From the NCBI GenBank assembly GCA_903839465.1, contig CAIMCI010000339.1, positions 1-38,180 on the forward strand: a stretch of 38,180 nucleotides of DNA, in the 5' to 3' direction. The notes under the pieces were generated by a model, which was not told where the DNA came from, did no database searches, and was given only the letters and a program-made list of their open reading frames with translations. The translations under genes and the position numbers were made by a program. Position 1 is the stretch's first letter; every line of letters begins with the position of its first letter. Positions 1 through 8,721 of this stretch are shown piece after piece. This DNA comes from an uncultured Pseudomonadota bacterium. Lineage in GTDB: Bacteria > Pseudomonadota > Gammaproteobacteria > Steroidobacterales > Steroidobacteraceae.

Positions 1-102
1 GCTCGCCGGCTCCGCCGCCAGGCCCGCGGCGGCCGAGAGCAGCGCTGACGCCAGCGCCAGGGACACCGACCAGCGCCCTGGCCGCCGGCACCGGCCGCTC
101 AC
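1..102 (-). CDS. N-terminus of an exported protein (partial, runs off left edge)
   Basis: A reading frame opens with GTG at 102-100; that GTG overlaps the TGA stop of the upstream phosphotransferase gene (GTGA, four bases shared), so the two are probably translationally coupled. The 34 visible codons have an arginine-rich start (SGRCRRPGR), a hydrophobic stretch (SVSLALASALLSAAAG) and a likely signal-peptidase site after GLAA, before EPAS. This is the classic layout of a Sec signal peptide. Nothing of the mature protein is inside the window, so no function can be given. The frame is short and rests on the overlap plus the signal sequence. Confidence 0.55.
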   Translation of the reverse strand, partial: MSGRCRRPGRWSVSLALASALLSAAAGLAAEPAS

Positions 103-1562
103 GGCGGTCCGAGCTCGGCGCGCAGGCGCACGCACACGGCGTCGAGAACAGCGCAGCGCAGGTAATGCTTGTCGTCGGCGGGCACCGGCATCCACGGCGC
201 GCCAGCCACGCCGGTGGCCTCGATCGCCTGGTCGGCCGCCTGCTGGTAGTCCCACCAGCGGCGGCGGGCCTGCCAGTCACTCGTGTCGAGCTTGAACCGC
301 TTGGCGGGATTGGCGGCGCGCTCGTGGAATCGCCGCAGCTGCTCGTCACGGCCGACGGCCAGCCAGAACTTCAGCACGATGACCCCGCCGGCCACGATAT
401 CCGCCTCGAAGTCGCGGATCTCGGCGTAGGCACGCCGCCACTCGGCCGGACGGCAGAATCCTTCGACCCGCTCCACCAGCACCCGCCCGTACCAGGACCG
501 GTCGAAGATGGCGATGCGCCCCGGGCCCGGCAGCTGTGTCCAGAAACGGTGCAGGTAGGGGTAGCGGCGTTCCTCGTCCGTCGGGACACCGACCGGCACG
601 ACCGCGTACTGGCGCGGATCGAGCGCCTCGGCGATCCGCCGCACGGCCGTGCTCTTGCCGGCGCCGTCCATGCCCTCGAGGACGATGGCGAGCGAGCGCT
701 CCTGAAAGGCCCGCCGCCGGGACTGCATTGCCAGTTCCGCCTGCAGCGCCTCGACCGAGGTCCGCGCCGCCCGGGCACGCGCTACGGGCCCGGGCAGCGA
801 ATCAACGGCCAGCCGCCGTCGCGTAGGCGCCGGCCGCCGGGCGGGCGGCGGCGCGGGCTCGGCGATTGCACGTCCAAGCGCAGCGAGGAGGCCCCGGGCG
901 GCAGCGCCGAGCGCCCGGCGCGGCTCCCCGCCGTCGATGTGCAGGTGGTGCGCGTGAGCGACATCGGTCGCGGCCAGCAGGGCCTGCCAGCGGCTGCACT
1001 CGCGCCGGTAGTGCTTGACGAAATGGACGTCCGGCGCGGTGACTCGCCAGGCCTGCAACGGATCGTCGGCGTAGCGGCGCAGGCGCCGCTTCAGGGTGTC
1101 GCGATCGGCTGTGAAGTGGAGCTTCAGCAGGCGGACACCGGCGTGCCCGAGCTGGGCCTCGAAGGCGCGCACCGATGCCAGCGCCGTGCGCCGCCCGGCC
1201 GCGGTCAGCAGGCCGGCACGGTCCGCGACCAGGACGTCGTCATACCACCCGTCGTACAGCACCGCGATGCGTCCCCGCGCAGGCACGCAGTCGGCGAAGC
1301 GGAAGCACGGCGGCCGCCAGGGCCCCGGAGCGGCAACCGGCGCGTGTATCGTCAGCAACTTCGGGTTGAGCCATTGCACTAGGTGGCGGATGGCCTCGGT
1401 GCGGCCGGCCAGCGGCAGGCCGGTGGCCAGCAGCAGAAGGCCCTGGCGGCGCGAGCGGTCGAGCTGGAACTGGGCGTCGAGCAGCTGCTCGCGCAGTCGC
1501 AAGGTAGCGGCCCCGGTGGCGGGGCCCGACGGTTGGCGGGGGGCAGCGGCGGACGGGCTCAC
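99..1562 (-). CDS. pap: Polyphosphate:AMP phosphotransferase, two fused PPK2 domains
   Basis: 487 residues, the size of class II PPK2 enzymes, which transfer phosphate from polyphosphate to AMP to make ADP in the cytoplasm. Two PPK2 domains are visible. The N-terminal copy (about 20-230) has a degraded P-loop, GLPLAGR at 48-54, lacking the usual lysine, and DGWYDD at 104-109 where the active family has DRSWYG. The C-terminal copy (about 265-485) is intact: EGMDGAGKS at 296-304, DRSWYGR at 354-360 and the following VLVERVEGFC. The pattern of one decayed and one intact domain is known in this family and suggests catalysis by the C-terminal half. A basic, proline-rich linker (about 234-262) joins the domains. 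The start is GTG with only a weak ribosome site. It follows a PAP2 phosphatase gene by 44 bases and overlaps the next gene. No polyphosphate kinase gene is in the window. Confidence 0.9.
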   Translation of the reverse strand: MSPSAAAPRQPSGPATGAATLRLREQLLDAQFQLDRSRRQGLLLLATGLPLAGRTEAIRHLVQWLNPKLLTIHAPVAAPGPWRPPCFRFADCVPARGRIAVLYDGWYDDVLVADRAGLLTAAGRRTALASVRAFEAQLGHAGVRLLKLHFTADRDTLKRRLRRYADDPLQAWRVTAPDVHFVKHYRRECSRWQALLAATDVAHAHHLHIDGGEPRRALGAAARGLLAALGRAIAEPAPPPARRPAPTRRRLAVDSLPGPVARARAARTSVEALQAELAMQSRRRAFQERSLAIVLEGMDGAGKSTAVRRIAEALDPRQYAVVPVGVPTDEERRYPYLHRFWTQLPGPGRIAIFDRSWYGRVLVERVEGFCRPAEWRRAYAEIRDFEADIVAGGVIVLKFWLAVGRDEQLRRFHERAANPAKRFKLDTSDWQARRRWWDYQQAADQAIEATGVAGAPWMPVPADDKHYLRCAVLDAVCVRLRAELGPP

Positions 1563-1582
1563 CGCCGCAGTTTATCAGTGTT

Positions 1583-1602
1583 GCCCGGGCAGTCGCCCGG
1601 GC
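1583..1602 (-). terminator. GC-rich hairpin between PAP2 gene and pap
   Basis: Two copies of GCCCGGGC (1583-1590 and 1595-1602) separated by AGTC can form an 8-bp stem with a 4-base loop, starting 4 bases after the PAP2 stop codon. There is no T-run after it, so it may be an attenuator or mRNA-end stabiliser rather than a true intrinsic terminator. Confidence 0.35.
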
Positions 1603-1606
1603 CGGG

Positions 1607-2155
1607 TCAGACGACCCTCACCAGCAGCTGGCCGAGAAGGGCCAGCGTGGCGCCGATCGCACCGCCGGCCAGTACGTCGGTCGGGTAGTGGAGCCCGAGC
1701 ACGACGCGCGATGCCGCGACGAGCACGGCGAACGGAACGAGGACCCAGCCGAGCACCGGGAAATGCGCGACGGCCAGCAGCGTGAACGATACGGCGTGCA
1801 GCGTGTGGCCGGACGGGAAGCTGTACCGGTCGAGCGGCGGCGTCCCGGCGAAGATCCCGACTTGGGTGATGTAGGGCCGCTCGCGAACGAGCCGGTGCTT
1901 GAGCGCCTTGTAGACCACGACCCCGACCAGCGCGACGGCCGCCATCTGCGCGGTAGCGACGAGGCCCCGCTCGCCGTACACGAGCGGCAGGGCCAGCATC
2001 AGGCAGTACCAGAAGATACCGTCGCCGAGCCGGCTGACGGTCCGGAAGAGCCCGAGCACGAACGGCGAATCGCAGCCGCGATTCAGGCTGCGGCAGACCC
2101 GGCTTTCCGCCGCGTCCACTCGCCGGAACCAACTCGCCGCGCGGCTAGCGTGCAT
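1607..2155 (-). CDS. PAP2-family membrane phosphatase
   Basis: About 182 residues from the ATG at 2155, chosen because AGGAG lies six bases upstream; an in-frame ATG at 2212 would add 19 residues but has no such site. The three-part PAP2 phosphatase signature is present: KHRLVRERP, PSGH, and SRVVLGLHYPTD, which supply the phosphate-binding and catalytic histidines. Several hydrophobic segments surround the motifs, so it is an inner-membrane protein with the active site probably on the periplasmic side. Members of this family include undecaprenyl-pyrophosphate phosphatases (PgpB/BacA2-like) and lipid phosphatases; the exact lipid cannot be told from sequence. It precedes pap on the same strand, with a hairpin between. 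It is divergent from icd. Confidence 0.85.
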   Translation of the reverse strand: MHASRAASWFRRVDAAESRVCRSLNRGCDSPFVLGLFRTVSRLGDGIFWYCLMLALPLVYGERGLVATAQMAAVALVGVVVYKALKHRLVRERPYITQVGIFAGTPPLDRYSFPSGHTLHAVSFTLLAVAHFPVLGWVLVPFAVLVAASRVVLGLHYPTDVLAGGAIGATLALLGQLLVRVV

Positions 2156-2211
2156 ACGGAACTCCTGCCAGCCGGTCCGACCGAATGGCCACCGGACTAT
2201 CCATTTCGTCA

Positions 2212-2310
2212 CGCTAACCGCCCAATGCGTAATACGCGTGAATGAAGCATGACGAATTGTTTACGCACAACAACTTAGCGAGGTCCGCACCCCTTTTTCC
2301 CGTGGTTTTT
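2212..2310. promoter_or_regulatory. A/T-richer divergent control region between PAP2 gene and icd
   Basis: The 263 bases between the two divergent starts hold no gene. Bases 2212-2310 are clearly richer in A/T than the surroundings and include an odd-centred palindrome GCGTA-A-TACGC at 2227-2237. On the minus strand TTCGTC and TATTAC are spaced by 16 bases, a weak sigma70-like match towards the PAP2 gene. No convincing promoter was seen for icd; its mRNA may start near 2360-2400. Confidence 0.3.
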
Positions 2311-2418
2311 CCCTGCTCCGGCCCGCCGCATCGGCGGCATCCCGCGCCGGCCGGAGGCTCTATGTTACATTTTGACTCCTGTCGCCCGCGAAGGTTCCGT
2401 CCAGGAGTCCCCGATACC

Positions 2419-3717
<1,299 letters not shown>

Positions 3718-3724
3718 ACCAACC

Positions 3725-5467
3725 ATGAGCCTGGACGCGCGACTGTCGGCCCTCGGCCGTGAATGTGCCGACGACGCCGCCCAGGCTTTCGAGCGCTACA
3801 ACGCCGAATTCCGTGCCGTCACGCGCCGGGCACCGGGCCGCTTCGACGCCCGCGACTGGCATGGCAGCCAGCGCGATGCCGTCGAGCGGATCGAGCTCTA
3901 TGCCCAGCATGTCGACTCCGAAGTCGCCGGCCTGCGCCTGAAACTCGGTGAGGACGCGCTCAACCGCGAGCTCTGGATCCGCATCCGGGAGGAATTCGCG
4001 TCCGGCATCGCGGCGATGCCGGACGCCGAGTTCCGCAAGACCTTCTTCAACTCCCTGACACGCCGGCTTTTCGGCACGGTCGGCGTCGCGCCGGAAATCG
4101 AGTTTGTCGCGCTCGATCTCGACCCGCTCGCCGGCGTGTCGGCGCCGGTCGAGACCGAGAGCTACGCCAATCGCGGCTCGCTTGAGCTCCTGTTCGAGGA
4201 ACTGCTGGCCTCGGTGCCGCACAAGGCGCCCTGGCGGGACTTCGACCGCAGCGTCCGTCAGGTGGCGCGTGCGGTTCAGGGACACGCCGAACGCGTCACG
4301 GAACGGCGCTCGGTACAGAGCGTCGAGCTGATCCGCCCGGTCTTCTACCAGATCAGCCGCGCTTACCTGGTCGGCCGGATCGTGGGCCGCGACTGGACGA
4401 TGCCGCTCGTCATTGCCCTGAAGAACAGCGAGTCCGGAATCCTCGTCGATGCCGTGTTCATGACCGAAGACGACGTGTCGATCCTGTTCGGCTTCGCGCG
4501 CTCGTACTTCCACGTCGACCTCGAGCGGGTGGCCGAGGCCGCGCTCTTCCTCAAGAACCTGATGCCGAGAAAGCCGGTCAGCGAGATCTTCACGATGCTT
4601 GGCCGCGCGAAGCAGGGCAAGACCGAGCGCTACCGGGAATTCGTCAGGCACCTCGCGGAGAGTGACGACCAGTTCATCCACGCGGCCGGCGAGCGGGGCC
4701 TCGTCATGGTCGTTTTCATGCTGCCCTCCTACGACGTGGTCTTCAAGCTGATCCGGGACCGGTTTCCCGCCGTCAAGACCGCGTCGCGCAGCGACGTCCT
4801 GAACAAGTACGACTTCGTATTCAAGCACGACCGGGCCGGACGCCTGGTCGATGCCCAGGAATTCCGCCGCCTGCGGCTGCCCAAGGCGCGCTTCAGCGAG
4901 GCGCTGCTCGCCGAATTCAAGGCCGAGACCGCCGGCACCGTCCACGAGGACGGCGACGACCTGATCATCGACCACTGCTACGTCGAGCGGCGCATGACGC
5001 CACTCAACCTCTACCTGCGCGACGCCTCGCCAGAGGACTCGGAGAAGGCCGTCATCGAGTACGGCCAGGCCATCCGGGACCTGGCCAATACCAACATCTT
5101 CGCCGGTGACCTGCTGCTCAAGAACTTTGGCGTGACGCGCCACGGCCGGGTCATCTTCTACGACTACGACGAGCTGTGCCTCGTGACCGAGTGCCGCTTC
5201 CGCGAGATGCCGGCAGCCTCGTCCGACGAAGACGAGATGCGCGCCGAGTCCTGGTTCTACGTCGCCGACAACGACGTGTTCCCGGAAACGTTCATCAACT
5301 TCCTCGGCATGTTCGGCCCGATCCGCGACGCGTTCCTCGCGCACCACGGCGAGATCCTCACCGCCCAGTGGTGGCGCGGCGTGCAGGCGCGGCTGGCGGC
5401 GGACGAGGTGCTGGAAGTCCTGCCCTATCCGCACGCGCACCGCATCGGCGTCGCCAGCAGCCTGTAG
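3725..5467 (+). CDS. aceK: Isocitrate dehydrogenase kinase/phosphatase
   Basis: Bifunctional enzyme that inactivates isocitrate dehydrogenase by phosphorylation and reactivates it by dephosphorylation, setting the split between TCA cycle and glyoxylate shunt. 580 residues, close to the 578 of E. coli AceK. The N-terminal helical regulatory half is followed by a kinase-like fold: KYDFVFKHDRAG, the catalytic-loop equivalent GDLLLKNFG (Asp462, Lys466) and the metal-binding YDYDE (Asp480). In enteric bacteria aceK ends the aceBAK operon; here it directly follows icd, the gene of its target, and neither malate synthase nor isocitrate lyase is in the window. The stop codon is part of a perfect hairpin shared with the converging methyltransferase gene. 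Confidence 0.96.
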   Translation: MSLDARLSALGRECADDAAQAFERYNAEFRAVTRRAPGRFDARDWHGSQRDAVERIELYAQHVDSEVAGLRLKLGEDALNRELWIRIREEFASGIAAMPDAEFRKTFFNSLTRRLFGTVGVAPEIEFVALDLDPLAGVSAPVETESYANRGSLELLFEELLASVPHKAPWRDFDRSVRQVARAVQGHAERVTERRSVQSVELIRPVFYQISRAYLVGRIVGRDWTMPLVIALKNSESGILVDAVFMTEDDVSILFGFARSYFHVDLERVAEAALFLKNLMPRKPVSEIFTMLGRAKQGKTERYREFVRHLAESDDQFIHAAGERGLVMVVFMLPSYDVVFKLIRDRFPAVKTASRSDVLNKYDFVFKHDRAGRLVDAQEFRRLRLPKARFSEALLAEFKAETAGTVHEDGDDLIIDHCYVERRMTPLNLYLRDASPEDSEKAVIEYGQAIRDLANTNIFAGDLLLKNFGVTRHGRVIFYDYDELCLVTECRFREMPAASSDEDEMRAESWFYVADNDVFPETFINFLGMFGPIRDAFLAHHGEILTAQWWRGVQARLAADEVLEVLPYPHAHRIGVASSL

Positions 5468-5485
5468 CGGTCAGGGGCTGACCGC
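5467..5485. terminator. Hairpin spanning both stop codons of converging genes
   Basis: GCGGTCAG (5467-5474), loop GGG, CTGACCGC (5478-5485): a perfect 8-bp stem. It begins in the aceK TAG and contains the methyltransferase TGA (5473-5471 on the minus strand). The two convergent genes are only 3 bases apart, so this is the only place for a shared bidirectional terminator. No T-run follows on either strand, so termination itself is inferred. Confidence 0.45.
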
Positions 5486-6268
5486 CAGCAGGTGGGCCGG
5501 TCGCAGTTCGCCGCGTTCGAGAACGAGCACGAGCTGACGCCAGTTGACGACGAAGTGGTCGGCCCGGTCGCGCCCGATCCGCTCGACGATCAGCGGATAC
5601 CACTCCCCGGCCAGCGCCTCAAGTTCGCGACGGGCGAGATCGAGGTACCAGTCGTTACGGTCCCGCGCGACGACGTCGGTGAACCCCGCCTGGCGCAGCG
5701 CTTCGACCGACTGCGCGATCGAGGCCATGTTGTAGGTGATGCCTTCCAGGCGGAAGTATTCGAGCATCTCCGGTGTATAGGGTCCGCTGCCGCCGCGCAG
5801 CCAGTCGCTGGCGACGAACCGGCCGCCCGGCTTCAGGACGCGGCGGATCTCGGCGAAAATCGCCGACTTGTCCGGGATCTGCACCAGCGAATCCTTGGAG
5901 AACACCGCGTCGAACGAGGCGTCCGGGAACGGCAGCGGGCCCACCTCGACCGTGCGCACCTCGATGCGCCCGGCAAGGCCTGCCGCGCGCACCCGCCGAG
6001 CGGCCTTGGCGACGAGATCGGGCTCGAGGTCAATGCCGACGACGTGGCCGGCACCGTATGTCGCGACCAGCAGGACGTCGATCGCACCGAGTCCGCAGCC
6101 GATGTCCAGAACCCGCGCGCCGCGCAGGTCGACGCCCTCGAGCAGCCGCGCGATCTCCTCCGGCCCGCCCGGCGACAGGAAGCCATCGCCCCAGACGACC
6201 TGCAGCAGCGCCTGCATGCCGTCGTCGTACTCGCCGGGTTCCCCGGGCCTGTCGATCTTGATCGCCAT
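5471..6268 (-). CDS. Class I SAM-dependent methyltransferase, phosphoethanolamine-methyltransferase-like
   Basis: 265 residues from the ATG at 6268, which has GGGG five bases upstream; a GTG at 6286 would add six residues. Motif I, VLDIGCGLG (53-61), is the SAM-binding glycine loop; VVGIDLEPD follows as the acidic ribose-binding strand. The later part, with FSKDSLVQIPDK, VLKPGGRFVASDW and GFTDVVARDRNDWYL, resembles the methyltransferase domains of phosphoethanolamine and glycine/sarcosine N-methyltransferases. The substrate is therefore possibly a small amine or phospho-base, but this is only a resemblance. It converges on aceK and is divergent from the DUF2905 gene. Confidence 0.75.
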   Translation of the reverse strand: MAIKIDRPGEPGEYDDGMQALLQVVWGDGFLSPGGPEEIARLLEGVDLRGARVLDIGCGLGAIDVLLVATYGAGHVVGIDLEPDLVAKAARRVRAAGLAGRIEVRTVEVGPLPFPDASFDAVFSKDSLVQIPDKSAIFAEIRRVLKPGGRFVASDWLRGGSGPYTPEMLEYFRLEGITYNMASIAQSVEALRQAGFTDVVARDRNDWYLDLARRELEALAGEWYPLIVERIGRDRADHFVVNWRQLVLVLERGELRPAHLLAVSP

Positions 6269-6336
6269 CACCGCCCCTACCTGCACCGTCCCTGCCGGGT
6301 GTGGCGGGCGCGACCCGCTCCTGCGACACTGCGCCC

Positions 6337-6537
6337 ATGCGCAGGCTCCTCTTCATCGCCGGCACGCTCCTGATCGTCGCGGCCCTCGCCTGGCCATGGC
6401 TTCGCCAGCTGCCGTTCGGCCGCCTGCCGGGCGACATCGCCATCGTGCGGCCGGGCTTTCGGCTTTACGTGCCGTGGGTGACGATGCTCGTGGTCAGCCT
6501 CGTCGCCTCGCTACTCCTGCGCCTCTTCGGCCGCTGA
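6337..6537 (+). CDS. DUF2905 small membrane protein
   Basis: 66 residues from the ATG at 6337. Two hydrophobic segments (LLFIAGTLLIVAALAWPWL and VTMLVVSLVASLLLRLF) flank the conserved GRLPGDIAI and FRLYVPW stretch, which is the hallmark of DUF2905. Function is unknown; topology suggests a two-pass inner-membrane protein. It is the only plus-strand gene in a long minus-strand run, and its last 27 bases overlap, tail to tail, the end of the trans-sulfuration enzyme gene. Confidence 0.8.
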   Translation: MRRLLFIAGTLLIVAALAWPWLRQLPFGRLPGDIAIVRPGFRLYVPWVTMLVVSLVASLLLRLFGR

Positions 6538-7701
6538 GGCGCGCGCGAGCGCCTCGCCGAGGTCATCGATCAGGTCGGCCGGATCCTCGAGACCGATCGA
6601 GAGGCGCGCGGTGCCGGCCGTCAGGCCCGCCCGCGCGGCCGCCTCGCGACCGAGGCCCTGGGAGCCGAGCAGCTGCGCGGGCACGATGAGGGATTCGGTC
6701 GAGCCCACGCTCGGGGTTACGGCGAACAGCGTCAGCGAATCGGTGAAGACGCGCATGGCCCGCTCGCCACCGCCGAGCTCCAGCGTCACGATGCTGCCGA
6801 AGTCGGCCATCTGGCGCGCCGCGAGCTCGTGGCCCGGATGCCCGGGCAGTCCCGGGTAGTGCACGCGCCGGACAAACGGCTGGGCGGCGAGGAAGCGGGC
6901 GACCTCGGCGGCCGACTCGGTTGCCGCGGTGCGCCTCAGGAAATACGTCTTCAGGCCGCGGCTCACCAGGAACGCCGCGTGCGGATCGAGCGTGGCCCCG
7001 AGGAGCGCGGCGGGTCCGCGCAGCCGCTCGATCAGGGACCGCGATCCGGCCACCGCGCCGGCCATCACATCCCCGTGCCCGGCGGCATATTTCGTCAGGC
7101 TGTGCACGTAAAGGTCGACACCGGTGCCGCCGTGCTGGTGCAGGCCCGCGAACGTGTTGTCGAGCACGAGCAGCGCGCCGCTCGTGCGCGCCAGGCCGAC
7201 CAGGTGGCCGATATCGGCAATTTTCAGCACCGGGTTGGTCGGGCTCTCGAACCAGACGAGCGCCGGCGGCCGCTCGGCAAAGGCCTGCTCGATGCCGGCA
7301 CGATCGTCGATCGACAGCAGCGTGTGGGTGGCGCCGAACCGCTCCAGCAGCCCGCCGACCAGGCGCCGCGTGGGCAGGTAGGTTTCCAGGAAGAGGAGGA
7401 CGTGGCTGCCGGCCTTCAGCAACGGCAGCAGCGCGCCCGAGACCGCCGCCATCCCCGAGCCGACGACCAGCGCATCCTCTGTACCCTGCAGGTCGGCGAC
7501 TGCCTGTTCGAGCTCCCGGACCGACGGATTGCGATCGCGGCTGTAGGAGTAGCCGGGCCGCGCGTGCCGCCACACCCCCTCCGTCGCCTCGAGCGTATCC
7601 AGACCGAACTTCACCGACTGGTAGATCGGCGCCACCAGCGGTCGGTTGTCGGCGGGGAGCGGTGCTGGCCGTGGATGGACCAGTCGGGTACGCGGCCTCA
7701 T
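6511..7701 (-). CDS. PLP-dependent trans-sulfuration enzyme (cystathionine beta-lyase/gamma-synthase family)
   Basis: 396 residues from the ATG at 7701; an upstream in-frame TTG at 7713 is possible. The Cys/Met-metabolism PLP fold is clear: YSYSRDRNPSVRELE near the N-terminus, GSGMAA for phosphate binding, ESPTNP, VLDNTFA (Asp that pairs with the PLP ring), and the Schiff-base lysine in SLTKYAAGHGD (Lys204). The C-terminal VTPSVGSTESL and ARLSIGLED carry the substrate-binding serine and arginine. The segment ETYLPTRRLV at the Tyr position is closer to MetC-type beta-lyases than to the YGG(T/S) of MetB, so a lyase is favoured but not proven. Located 66 bases after the HDOD gene on the same strand. 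Confidence 0.85.
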   Translation of the reverse strand: MRPRTRLVHPRPAPLPADNRPLVAPIYQSVKFGLDTLEATEGVWRHARPGYSYSRDRNPSVRELEQAVADLQGTEDALVVGSGMAAVSGALLPLLKAGSHVLLFLETYLPTRRLVGGLLERFGATHTLLSIDDRAGIEQAFAERPPALVWFESPTNPVLKIADIGHLVGLARTSGALLVLDNTFAGLHQHGGTGVDLYVHSLTKYAAGHGDVMAGAVAGSRSLIERLRGPAALLGATLDPHAAFLVSRGLKTYFLRRTAATESAAEVARFLAAQPFVRRVHYPGLPGHPGHELAARQMADFGSIVTLELGGGERAMRVFTDSLTLFAVTPSVGSTESLIVPAQLLGSQGLGREAAARAGLTAGTARLSIGLEDPADLIDDLGEALARASAAEEAQE

Positions 7702-7767
7702 GGCTCTATTCAATCACACGGCACGCCAGCCGGCGAGCCGCGTGCGGGTCGTGCCCCGACGCCGCGG

Positions 7768-8643
7768 TCAGTTGCGGAAGTTGTCGACCACGGCGCGGAT
7801 CTGCGCCGCCTGGCCGACGATCCCGGCGAGGGCGGGTGGCTGCAGCCGCAGGTGGCCCACGACCGGATCGTCAGCAAGCGCCATCGCCAGCGGCTCGCTG
7901 CTGGCGAGCGTGTGTTCGGCGAGCTGATGCGCGAGGAACGTCACGGCGCACTGGTCCTTGTAGAGCCCGGCATCCGCCCACGCCGACCAGTCGTCGATCA
8001 CCGCCGTCACGGCTGCCGGCAACTGCCAGGCGCGGGCCACCCGGCCGCCGATCTCGGTCTTGTACTCGGCCACCAGCGCATCGAGCGCGGGCTCGCTCAG
8101 CGTCAGCTGCAGCTTGCCGGCGATGTCCACGCAGGCCTGCAGGCACACCGGCGTGCCGATCTCGTGCATGAGGCCGGCGAGATAGCTCGCCTCGCCGCCG
8201 CGCCCGCTGACATCGGCGATCGCCCTGCCCCAGGCAGCGCTACCGACCGCCGTCGCCCACAGGCGCTCCGCCCGAGCCCGCTGGCGCGGGACGTTCAGCA
8301 GCCGCGACTTCACCGCCGCCGTGAAGGCCAGCTCGCAGACCTCGCCCATGCCCAGCCAGCTGATCGCATGGTGGAGCGACTGGATGGGCTGCGCGGGCCG
8401 GTAGGCCGCCGACGTCACCACCCGCATGACATGCGCCGCCAGGGCCGGGTCGGCGTAGATGATCTGCGCCATGTCCCGGGCGCTGGTCTCCGGGTCGCCG
8501 GCGGCGGCCACCACCTGCGCGGCAACCTCCGGAAGCATGGGAATGGCGATATCGCCGGCGCCGATCGTGTCTTCGAGCCGGGAACGCACCAGCTCGTACG
8601 AACCCGTCCGGTCAGCATCGACCGCGGGCTGCTTGTTGGGCAA
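7768..8643 (-). CDS. HDOD-domain signalling protein
   Basis: 291 residues. The start is a TTG at 8643, supported by GGAG seven bases upstream. The HDOD domain covers about 30-235: the IPMLPEVAAQVV entry, a helical core, AISWLGMGEVCELAF and a GLMHEIGTPV segment in the place where true HD phosphohydrolases have an HD pair. HDOD proteins lack the full metal site and are usually thought to act as non-catalytic scaffolds in c-di-GMP or stress signalling; no output domain is attached here. It lies 78 bases after the aminotransferase gene. A stem CCGGAC/GTCCGG sits in that gap (8654-8677) and may separate the transcripts. Confidence 0.85.
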   Translation of the reverse strand: MPNKQPAVDADRTGSYELVRSRLEDTIGAGDIAIPMLPEVAAQVVAAAGDPETSARDMAQIIYADPALAAHVMRVVTSAAYRPAQPIQSLHHAISWLGMGEVCELAFTAAVKSRLLNVPRQRARAERLWATAVGSAAWGRAIADVSGRGGEASYLAGLMHEIGTPVCLQACVDIAGKLQLTLSEPALDALVAEYKTEIGGRVARAWQLPAAVTAVIDDWSAWADAGLYKDQCAVTFLAHQLAEHTLASSEPLAMALADDPVVGHLRLQPPALAGIVGQAAQIRAVVDNFRN

Positions 8644-8721
8644 GGGAAGTCTCCGGACAGGGCCTGTTAAGTCCGGTTTAGCGACCCCTGGACCGCGAAC
8701 TTGAGGGCAGACGGGCTTCGG

